A stretch of DNA of 7,746 nt. It comes from Aquificaceae bacterium. GTDB taxonomy: Bacteria; Aquificota; Aquificia; Aquificales; Aquificaceae. Within the stretch, counting starts at the first letter, position 1. Each line of letters begins with the position of its first letter. The position numbers and the translations under genes are program-made. Of the stretch, positions 1 to 4,879 are shown piece by piece. The DNA lies in the NCBI GenBank assembly GCA_015490215.1, contig WFYH01000193.1, forward strand, positions 1 to 7,746, given 5' to 3'. The notes beneath the pieces are model-generated. The model saw only the letters and a program-made list of their open reading frames with translations, was not told the DNA's origin and did no database searches.

Positions 1-1109
1 CGGTCTACCCGGGCTACGGTTTCCTCTCGGAAAACCCCAAGTTTGCGGAGATAGTCCAAAAGAGCGGTGTTAGGTTCATAGGACCCTCACCGGAGACCCT
101 TGGTCTGATAGGGGACAAGATAAAGGCTAAGGAGATAGCAAAGAGGGCGGGGCTTCCCTTGGTTCCCGGAAGCGAGGGTTCTGTGGACCTTGAGGAAGCC
201 CTTCAGGTGGCAAAGGAGATAGGTTATCCCGTGGTTTTGAAAGCTTCCGCAGGAGGGGGCGGAAGGGGAATAAGGATAGTTACCAACGAAAAAGAACTGA
301 GGGAAAAGTTTCCCGTAGCTGTTCAGGAGGCGGAAACCTCCTTTGGGGACGGCAGAGTCTACGTGGAGAAGTTCATCATAAATCCCAAGCATATAGAGTT
401 TCAGGTTCTTGCAGATAGCCACGGAAACGTTGAGGTTTTAGGTGAAAGGGAGTGCTCCATTCAAAGGAGACACCAAAAGCTCATAGAGGAAGCCCCGAGC
501 ATCTCGGTGAGGGAGAAAAAAAGGAGAGAGATAGAAAAGGCGGTTAAAAGGTTTTGCAAGGAGATAGGATACGAAGGAGCGGGAACGGTGGAGTTCCTTA
601 TGGACGAAGAGGGTAACTTCTACTTTATGGAGATGAACGGAAGGATACAGGTGGAGCACCCCGTCACCGAAATGGTCACCGGAGTGGACATAGTAAAGGC
701 TCAGATAGAGATAGCCCAAGGTGAAAAGCTATCCTTGGGCAAGGTAAGCCCCACAGGCTACGCTATAGAGATGAGGATAAACGCCGAAGACCCCGACACC
801 TTTCTGCCTTCGCCCGGGAGGATAGAAAAACTAATCCTTCCCGGAGGGTTCGGTGTAAGGGTGGACACCCACATATATCAGGGCTACAGCATACCGCCCT
901 ATTACGACTCCCTTATCGCAAAGCTTATAGTTTGGGGAAAAACCAGAGAGGAAGCCATATCAAGGGGACTTAGGGCTTTGGACGAGTTTATCGTTGAAGG
1001 GGAAGGACTCAAGACAAACGTAGACTTTCACAAGAGGGTTTTGAAAACGAAAGAGTTCAGGGAAGGGAAACACCACATAGGCTTTGTAGAGGGTGGGATG
1101 GCTATTTGA
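1..1109 (+). CDS. Biotin carboxylase subunit, 5'-truncated by window edge
   Basis: Partial gene; the reading frame begins at base 3 and is open to TGA at 1107-1109, giving 368 visible residues. The product is the ATP-grasp biotin carboxylase that uses ATP and bicarbonate to carboxylate biotin on a separate carrier protein. Visible in order: HPGYGFLSEN-type segment (here VYPGYGFLSENP, visible residues 1-12), ATP lysine and glycine loop KASAGGGGRGI (about 80-90), signature ERECSIQRRHQK with EEAP, metal-ligand segment EMNGRIQVEHPVTE (bases 630-671), then RINAEDP and PPYYDS. Against E. coli AccC (449 residues) about 79 N-terminal residues are missing. The loop after the catalytic Glu-Met-Asn reads Gly where E. 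coli has Thr291. No biotinyl domain follows, so this is a single-subunit type. It could be acetyl-CoA carboxylase AccC or, in Aquificales, the small subunit of 2-oxoglutarate or pyruvate carboxylase (CfiB/PycA type). The sequence alone does not decide, so no symbol is given. Confidence 0.93.
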   Translation, partial: VYPGYGFLSENPKFAEIVQKSGVRFIGPSPETLGLIGDKIKAKEIAKRAGLPLVPGSEGSVDLEEALQVAKEIGYPVVLKASAGGGGRGIRIVTNEKELREKFPVAVQEAETSFGDGRVYVEKFIINPKHIEFQVLADSHGNVEVLGERECSIQRRHQKLIEEAPSISVREKKRREIEKAVKRFCKEIGYEGAGTVEFLMDEEGNFYFMEMNGRIQVEHPVTEMVTGVDIVKAQIEIAQGEKLSLGKVSPTGYAIEMRINAEDPDTFLPSPGRIEKLILPGGFGVRVDTHIYQGYSIPPYYDSLIAKLIVWGKTREEAISRGLRALDEFIVEGEGLKTNVDFHKRVLKTKEFREGKHHIGFVEGGMAI

Positions 1110-1190
1110 TCCTCTGACTGCAATCATACTTAAAGCTTACGGATACTATATTCTTTTAGAGTAGCATCTTAAAACTTTTGGAGGATCCCC

Positions 1191-2243
1191 ATGGCGGTAA
1201 AGGACATAATGGATGCCCTGAAAGGTGTATCCCTTGAAGACTTAGGGCTAAAAGAAAACCTCGCCCAGCTAGTAAAGGACATCAAGCTGATAGGGAACGA
1301 TTTGAACGTTCTCCTTTACCTTCCAAAAGCGGGTCTGGAAGATGTCCTGAAAAGAAAGGTTGAAGAGGCTCTTTCGGGTGTACCTGATGTAAAAAGAATT
1401 GATGTTAAGTTCGCCCAAGGAGCACCTCAGCAGAGCGCACCCCCTCCTCCAATGGGTCAGCCGGCTTTTACCAAGAGGAACGTTCCCGGTATAAAGCACT
1501 TGGTGGCTGTAGGTAGCGGTAAGGGCGGTGTAGGTAAGTCAACGGTAGCTGCAAACTTGGCTCTCTCTCTTGCCAAACTCGGCTACAAGGTGGGCCTGTT
1601 GGATGCGGACATCTACGGACCGAGCATACCTACCATACTCGGATTGAAGAACGAAAGGGCTACCGTCAACGAAAGGAACAAGATAGTCCCTGCAGAAAAA
1701 TACGGGATAAAGGTCCTGTCCATAGGGTTTATGCTTCCCTCCGAAGACACGCCCATCATCTGGCGTGGACCTATGCTCATGAAGGCGCTGACCCAGTTTC
1801 TCTTTGATGTTGAATGGGGAGAACTTGACTTTCTCATCATGGACCTGCCCCCGGGAACGGGAGACGTTCAGCTTACCCTTGCCCAGAACGTGAACATGAG
1901 CGGTGCCGTTGTCGTTACCACACCCCAAGATGTAGCCCTTGCAGATGTGAAAAAGGCTACCTCCATGTTCAGGGAGGTTCAGATACCCGTTATAGGTGTA
2001 ATAGAAAACATGGCTTACTTTGTGTGTCCCGACTCGGGCAAGAAGTTCTACATATTCGGGAAGGGTAAAACGGCGGAGTTTGCCGCTGCCTACAACCTCA
2101 AGATCCTCGGGTCAATACCTATAGACCCCGAGGTGGCTCAGAAGTCGGACGAAGGAGTCCCTGTGGTCGTCAGCCACCCCGACTCGGAGGTGGCAAGAGC
2201 TTTCTTCGGGATAGCTAAATTGGTAGCTCAAGAACTGGGATAA
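1191..2243 (+). CDS. mrp: Mrp/NBP35/ApbC-family P-loop ATPase, Fe-S cluster carrier
   Basis: 350 residues, cytosolic. The family binds and hands on Fe-S clusters to apo-proteins using a deviant Walker ATPase. Residues 1-75 resemble a degenerate MIP18/DUF59 domain without cysteine; 76-100 are an Ala/Pro/Gln-rich linker; the SIMIBI ATPase core follows. Deviant Walker A GSGKGGVGKS is at 108-117, the A' segment LLDADIYGPS at 136-145, and the switch segment MDLPPGTGD at 217-225. The signature ENMAYFVC ends at Cys279, but the second cysteine of the usual CxxC is Ser282 (CPDS), so the standard subunit-bridging cluster site is incomplete. The ATG has a good GGAGG at 1180-1184, six bases upstream. The 81-base gap after the biotin carboxylase holds a TATATT -10-like hexamer at 1147-1152 but no convincing -35, so the promoter is uncertain. 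nifS-like follows 12 bases after the stop, so the two are almost surely co-transcribed. The family call is firm; cluster transfer by this member is inferred. Confidence 0.95.
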   Translation: MAVKDIMDALKGVSLEDLGLKENLAQLVKDIKLIGNDLNVLLYLPKAGLEDVLKRKVEEALSGVPDVKRIDVKFAQGAPQQSAPPPPMGQPAFTKRNVPGIKHLVAVGSGKGGVGKSTVAANLALSLAKLGYKVGLLDADIYGPSIPTILGLKNERATVNERNKIVPAEKYGIKVLSIGFMLPSEDTPIIWRGPMLMKALTQFLFDVEWGELDFLIMDLPPGTGDVQLTLAQNVNMSGAVVVTTPQDVALADVKKATSMFREVQIPVIGVIENMAYFVCPDSGKKFYIFGKGKTAEFAAAYNLKILGSIPIDPEVAQKSDEGVPVVVSHPDSEVARAFFGIAKLVAQELG

Positions 2244-2255
2244 GGAGGTGAGAAG

Positions 2256-3482
2256 ATGTTTGCAAGAAAAGCGGGAACAAGAGTGGTTTATCTGGATCAC
2301 ATAGCCACCACACCGGTGGCGGACGAAGTTCTTGAGGCGATGCTCCCTTACTTTAAAGAGAGGTTCGGAAACCCTACCTCACTCCACAGCTTCGGTCAGG
2401 AGGCGAAGAAGGCTGTAAACGAAGCAAGGGAAAAGCTAGCTACCCTTATAAACGCCAACACTCCTGAAGAGATAATCTTTACCTCCGGAGGTATAGAGGC
2501 GAACAACCTTGCCATAAAGGGGATAGCGAGCGCCTACAAAAGGAGGGGCAAGCACATAGTCACCACGGAGATAGAGCACCACTCCATACTCCACCCCTGC
2601 AAGAGTCTTGAGAGGGAAGGATGGGAGGTTACCTACCTTAAACCCGACAAATACGGTCTCATAGATCCGGAGCAGGTGCGGGAGGCGGTAAGGGAGGATA
2701 CGGTTCTCGTCTCCATAGGACACTCCAACAGGGAGATAGGCACCATCCAGAACATAAAGGAGCTGGTTCAAGCTGCCAAGGAGAAAAATCCGAAGGTTAT
2801 ATTCCACACCGATGCGGCTCCTACCCTCGGACACTACCCCGTGGACCTCAAGGATTGGGGGGTTGATGCCGCATCCTTTACCGCCCACCTGATGTATGGT
2901 CCCAAAGGTGTGGGTGCCCTTTGGACGAGGAAGGGGGTGAAAGTCAGACCCCTCATAGAGGGAGGAACTCAGGAAAGGGGTGTAAGGGCTGGAACGGAGA
3001 ACGTCCCGGGAATAGTTGGCTTCGGTGCTGCAGCGGAGCTTGCAATGAAAGAGCTTGAAGACAGGATGACGAGGCTTTCTGGCTACAGGGACAAGCTCAG
3101 GAAAGCGATAGAGCAGGAGCTTGACTACATAGAGTTCACTGGACATCCCACCCAGAGACTGCCCCATCACCTTTCCCTGATAGTTCACTTCATAGAAGGG
3201 GAGGCTATGCTCTTGAGATGCGACCTGATGGGTATAGAAACTGCTTCGGGTTCTGCCTGCGTGTCTTTGGCGCTCAAGCAGTCCCACGTTCTCTTTGCCA
3301 TAGGTGTTCCTAAGGAGGTTTCTAACGGGTCTATAGTCTTTAGCTTCGGAAGGGAAAACACCGAGGAGGACGTTGACTACGTAGCCCAAGAGTTTCCCAA
3401 GATAGTCAAGTGGCTCAGAAGTCTATCACCTTTCAACCCCGAGAACTGGGACAAATACGTAAAGATGAGGGAATCCCAGTAA
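2256..3482 (+). CDS. NifS/IscS-like class V aminotransferase-fold protein lacking the PLP lysine (probable pseudo-desulfurase)
   Basis: 408 residues, similar in length to IscS (404). Start ATG is preceded by GGAGGTG at 2244-2250 with 5-base spacing. The fold is clear from YLDHIATTP (12-20), FTSGGIEANN (75-84), TEIEHHSIL (104-112), HTDAAP (184-189), MYGPKGVGALW (213-223), SGSAC (331-335) and FSFGR (362-366). Aligned by eye with E. coli IscS, kept residues are His104 (H108), Asp180 (D186), His205 (H211) and the sulfur-carrying loop Cys328 (C335). Lost are PLP Lys206 (L212, CTG at 2889-2891), Gln183 (P189), Asn155 (R159), Thr76 (I80) and substrate-carboxylate Arg354 (V361). A PLP Schiff base and the normal desulfurase reaction are therefore not expected. 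The frame is uninterrupted and conserved elsewhere, so this looks like a selected protein, not a decaying one. Archaeoglobus fulgidus IscS, which has Asp for this lysine, is a known precedent as an Fe-S scaffold partner. A role with the adjacent Mrp in Fe-S or sulfane handling is inferred. Automatic annotation would probably call it cysteine desulfurase. Confidence 0.9.
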   Translation: MFARKAGTRVVYLDHIATTPVADEVLEAMLPYFKERFGNPTSLHSFGQEAKKAVNEAREKLATLINANTPEEIIFTSGGIEANNLAIKGIASAYKRRGKHIVTTEIEHHSILHPCKSLEREGWEVTYLKPDKYGLIDPEQVREAVREDTVLVSIGHSNREIGTIQNIKELVQAAKEKNPKVIFHTDAAPTLGHYPVDLKDWGVDAASFTAHLMYGPKGVGALWTRKGVKVRPLIEGGTQERGVRAGTENVPGIVGFGAAAELAMKELEDRMTRLSGYRDKLRKAIEQELDYIEFTGHPTQRLPHHLSLIVHFIEGEAMLLRCDLMGIETASGSACVSLALKQSHVLFAIGVPKEVSNGSIVFSFGRENTEEDVDYVAQEFPKIVKWLRSLSPFNPENWDKYVKMRESQ

Positions 3483-4142
3483 ATGCCTCTTGAGGTTCTC
3501 CCGCCAGAGGAGAACATGAAAAGGGATGAGGAAAACCTGACGGCGGTTGAGGAGGGCACGGCATGCCCTCCTCTCTTTCGCCTCTATGAATGGGATAGAC
3601 TTTGCATCAGCTTAGGGTGCAACCAAGAAGAAATAAGCTATAGTGTTCCCACCGTTAGAAGACCTACCGGAGGGGGTGCTCTCCTTCACGGCTGGGACAT
3701 CTCCTTCTCCTTTGTGGATTTCAAAGAAAGGTGGGGAGTCTATCCTAAAAGGATATACAGCCGATTTTTGAAACTGATATTAGATGTTTTTTCTTCCTTT
3801 GGTTTAATCCCTCAGGTGAGCGGTTCAGAAGGCTACAGCCCCAGAAACCACCTGTGTCTTTGGAGACCTTCCTTCGGAGAAGTTCATTTGGAAGGGAGAA
3901 AGCTCGTTGCCCTTGCTATGAGAACCTTAAGAAAATCTTTTCTCATACACGGAAGCGTTTACGTTAAGTTTGACTTCGGTATTGGAGCAAGTCTTTTGAG
4001 GGTTTCCGAGAAGGATTTAAAAGATAGGGTGATAACCCTTGAAGAACTCGGCATTAAAAAAGAGGACTTCGTTTGTGCTCTGCAAGAAAAGTTTGAAAGT
4101 TTAAGGGGCGGAAGGGTCCGCCCCGATGGAGTGTTAGCCTAA
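3483..4142 (+). CDS. Compact lipoate-protein ligase/octanoyltransferase-like protein (BPL/LplA/LipB fold)
   Basis: 219 residues. The family attaches lipoate or octanoate to a lysine of lipoyl domains or the glycine cleavage H protein. Visible: N-terminal [10 protein letters not shown] (10-19) matching the family NMALDEALL segment; [15 protein letters not shown] (58-72), the substrate-binding RRxxGGGxxxH motif; GRKL at 138-141, with Lys140 at the position of E. coli LplA Lys133; and HGSVYV (156-161). Differences: the residues after the lysine read VALAM where GSAxR or GSAQ is usual; the helix between CNQEE and the RR motif is about ten residues shorter than usual; there is no C-terminal LplA accessory domain; and no cysteine lies in the region where LipM-type transferases have theirs. 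ATG directly abuts the upstream TAA (TAAATG), with GAGGGA at 3467-3472 as the ribosome site. The later ATG at 3516 would delete the first strand. The last 9 bases overlap csp tail to tail. Ligase versus transferase versus non-catalytic amidotransferase cannot be decided here. Confidence 0.8.
   Translation: MPLEVLPPEENMKRDEENLTAVEEGTACPPLFRLYEWDRLCISLGCNQEEISYSVPTVRRPTGGGALLHGWDISFSFVDFKERWGVYPKRIYSRFLKLILDVFSSFGLIPQVSGSEGYSPRNHLCLWRPSFGEVHLEGRKLVALAMRTLRKSFLIHGSVYVKFDFGIGASLLRVSEKDLKDRVITLEELGIKKEDFVCALQEKFESLRGGRVRPDGVLA
4105..4124 (-). terminator. GC-rich hairpin, probable terminator of the cold-shock gene, inside the convergent gene's 3' end
   Basis: A perfect 8-bp stem (4105-4112 with 4117-4124, GGGGCGGA/TCCGCCCC) has a 4-base loop. 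Read on the minus strand it starts 9 bases after the csp TAA and is followed by the moderately T-rich TTAAACTTTC and, further on, AAACTTTTC. Read on the plus strand it lies within codons 208-214 of the ligase-like gene and is followed by no T tract. It therefore fits best as an intrinsic terminator for csp and flgM, although the T run is weak. It may also end plus-strand transcription imperfectly. Confidence 0.6.
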
Positions 4143-4343
4143 GATAACTACGTTCTTTGCCCGCGGACCTTTTACGTCCTCCTCTATTTCAAATTCAACC
4201 CTCTGCCCCTGTTCAAGGGTTTTGAAGCCCTCCTTTTGAATGGCGGTAAAGTGGACGAAGACGTCTCCCTGATTGTCATCACGGGTTATAAACCCGTAAC
4301 CTTTCTCCTTGCTGAACCACTTAACGGTGCCTGTGAACGTCAT
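4134..4343 (-). CDS. csp: Cold-shock domain protein (CspA family)
   Basis: 69 residues, the usual size of a stand-alone cold-shock domain. It binds single-stranded RNA or DNA and acts as an RNA chaperone in the cytosol. RNP1 KGYGFITR is at 14-21, RNP2 VFVHF at 28-32, and the WF pair at 9-10 supplies aromatic nucleic-acid contacts; the end [11 protein letters not shown] is typical. The ATG is preceded on the minus strand by AGGAGGT (plus coordinates 4353-4359) with 9-base spacing. The gene converges on the ligase-like gene and overlaps its end by 9 bases. It has its own promoter just after flgM and a long structured leader (separate entries), so it can be expressed alone or by read-through from flgM, since no terminator is visible between them. 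Confidence 0.97.
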   Translation of the reverse strand: MTFTGTVKWFSKEKGYGFITRDDNQGDVFVHFTAIQKEGFKTLEQGQRVEFEIEEDVKGPRAKNVVILG

Positions 4344-4347
4344 GGAA

Positions 4348-4387
4348 CTGAAACCTCCTACACAAATTTCTTAAGGCTGAAACCTCC
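4348..4387 (-). repeat. Exact 11-base direct repeat carrying the csp Shine-Dalgarno and a decoy copy
   Basis: CTGAAACCTCC (plus strand) occurs at 4348-4358 and 4377-4387, 29 bases apart. On the csp transcript each copy reads GGAGGTTTCAG. The copy nearest the ATG is the functional ribosome site; the upstream copy is followed by no start codon at suitable spacing. The meaning is discussed under the leader RNA. Confidence 0.9.
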
Positions 4388-4426
4388 GATAGGGTTAGGC
4401 GCCCTCCCCTTTCGGTATGGCTTCAG
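4348..4426 (-). promoter_or_regulatory. Structured csp 5' leader with two mutually exclusive pairings (candidate RNA switch)
   Basis: On the minus-strand transcript the segment CTGAAGCC (plus 4419-4426) can pair with GGTTTCAG at 4377-4384 in 8 pairs, one of them G-U. Inside that helix are CCGA/TCGG (4412-4415 with 4386-4389), an A.A mismatch, and AGGG/CCCT (4407-4410 with 4391-4394), closing a 12-base loop. The same CTGAAGCC can instead pair with the identical GGTTTCAG at 4348-4355, which contains two bases of the true Shine-Dalgarno GGAGG. State one leaves the ribosome site open; state two covers it. I do not recognise a known riboswitch class. Temperature control would make sense for a cold-shock gene, but that is inference. 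The pairing potential is directly visible in the sequence. Confidence 0.5.
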
Positions 4427-4438
4427 ACCTACGAAAAG

Positions 4439-4466
4439 AATATAACACTTTTTCTGTCCGGGTCAA
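4439..4466 (-). promoter_or_regulatory. Sigma-70-type promoter of csp
   Basis: On the minus strand, -35 TTGACC (plus 4461-4466) and -10 TATATT (plus 4439-4444) each match consensus at 5 of 6 bases and are 16 bases apart. The start point would be near 4432, leaving a leader of about 90 bases before the csp ATG. The -35 begins only a few bases after the flgM stop at 4472, so the promoter fills the flgM-csp gap. Confidence 0.7.
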
Positions 4467-4471
4467 GGAAA

Positions 4472-4741
4472 TTAGAACATGAACTTTTTGAAGCCCTCTA
4501 CTATCTTTTCGGGGTTGACCTCGTATCTGCCGGCGGCTATGTCCTGCTTTATCCTTTCAACCTTCTGTGAGAAGTCCTCACTGTTCATCCTCAGGGCAGT
4601 TCTTGCCGCTTGGGAGATGTTTACCACGTCCTGAGGTTGTTGAGTCTCTTCGTTGGTGGGGCGAACTTCTTTCCTCCTTACCCTATTTTCCGTCTCAAGA
4701 GCCTGATTAATAAGCCTGTTCAAGTTCACCTTATCAATCAT
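4472..4741 (-). CDS. flgM: Anti-sigma-28 factor FlgM
   Basis: 89 residues, typical for FlgM, a small largely disordered protein that holds flagellar sigma factor FliA inactive until it is exported through the completed hook-basal body. The C-terminal sigma-binding part is clear: VVNISQAARTAL (39-50), then KVERIKQDIAAGRYEVNPEKI (60-80, matching the usual KV..IK..I..G.Y.V) and a final hydrophobic helix ending FKKFMF. The N-terminus MIDKVNLNRLINQALETE resembles what I recall of the Aquifex FlgM start, which supports this ATG, although upstream there is only a weak AGAG three bases away. A sigma-28-like promoter ends 12 bases before the ATG, so the leader would be very short. No other flagellar gene is in the window. 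The gene diverges from purK and lies directly upstream of csp. Confidence 0.9.
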   Translation of the reverse strand: MIDKVNLNRLINQALETENRVRRKEVRPTNEETQQPQDVVNISQAARTALRMNSEDFSQKVERIKQDIAAGRYEVNPEKIVEGFKKFMF

Positions 4742-4753
4742 CTCTATTAAATA

Positions 4754-4780
4754 GTATCGGTTCTGGGAAAGGATTTTTCA
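4754..4780 (-). promoter_or_regulatory. Sigma-28 (FliA)-like promoter of flgM
   Basis: On the minus strand, TGAA (plus 4777-4780), 15 bases, then ACCGATAC (plus 4754-4761) compare with the sigma-28 consensus TAAA-N15-GCCGATAA: 3 of 4 and 6 of 8 matches at the exact spacing. flgM is commonly under sigma-28 control in other bacteria, which gives feedback, so the context supports the call. A TTGACC at plus 4782-4787 has no -10 partner at normal spacing. Confidence 0.6.
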
Positions 4781-4804
4781 AGGTCAAAAGAAAGCGGGTA
4801 AAAT
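4775..4804 (+). promoter_or_regulatory. Probable promoter of the purK-hemC operon
   Basis: TTTTCA (4775-4780, 4 of 6 to the -35 consensus), 18 bases, then TAAAAT (4799-4804, 5 of 6 to the -10 consensus). It would start transcription near 4811, about 65 bases before the purK GTG. Its -35 shares bases 4777-4780 with the flgM sigma-28 -35 on the other strand. It is the best plus-strand candidate in the 134-base gap, but moderate in strength. Confidence 0.45.
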
Positions 4805-4834
4805 ACTTGGCATCACGTTAGGAAAGGTTTGGGG

Positions 4835-4879
4835 ATGACTTCTGTAGGCCTGAGTTTTAGGAAGGAGATCCTGAGGTGA
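4835..4879 (+). CDS. Possible 14-residue leader peptide overlapping the purK start
   Basis: An ATG at 4835 opens [14 protein letters not shown] and stops at TGA 4877-4879, which overlaps the purK GTG (4876-4878) as GTGA, the same coupling geometry as the downstream ATGA junctions. An AAAGG lies seven bases upstream of the ATG. The strong GGAG used by purK (4864-4867) is inside it. It could couple translation to purK or be chance; no family resemblance is seen. Confidence 0.22.
   Translation: MTSVGLSFRKEILR

Noticed and set aside
159..1109. Biotin carboxylase starting at the ATG-like codon at 159
   Set aside because: The frame is open from base 3 and encodes the conserved PGYGFLSEN segment upstream, so the real start is outside the window.
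2889..2891. Loss of the NifS lysine as a sequencing error or decaying pseudogene
   Set aside because: Lysine to CTG needs two base changes, four other cofactor or substrate residues are also replaced, and the frame is intact with the remaining motifs preserved.
2436..3389. 317-codon minus-strand open frame opposite the NifS-like gene
   Set aside because: It lies wholly antisense to a gene with strong family motifs, its translation shows no recognisable domain, and it reflects codon bias of the sense gene.
4105..4124. Hairpin as a plus-strand intrinsic terminator of the mrp operon
   Set aside because: It lies before the ligase stop codon and is followed on the plus strand by no T run.
4344..4432. 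Known riboswitch (TPP, cyclic-di-GMP, fluoride, preQ1, guanidine) in the csp leader
   Set aside because: None of the conserved core sequences I remember for these classes is present; the element is described only by its own pairings.
4236..4445. 69-codon plus-strand open frame opposite csp and its leader
   Set aside because: Antisense to a clear cold-shock domain and to a promoter; no ribosome site and no family resemblance.
4782..4787. TTGACC on the minus strand as a sigma-70 -35 for flgM
   Set aside because: At 16-18 base spacing the -10 positions read CAGAAC, AGAACC and GAACCG, none TATAAT-like; the sigma-28 pair fits better.
4807..4812. TTGGCA as a -35 element for purK
   Set aside because: It matches consensus at 5 of 6 bases, but no -10-like hexamer lies 16-18 bases downstream.
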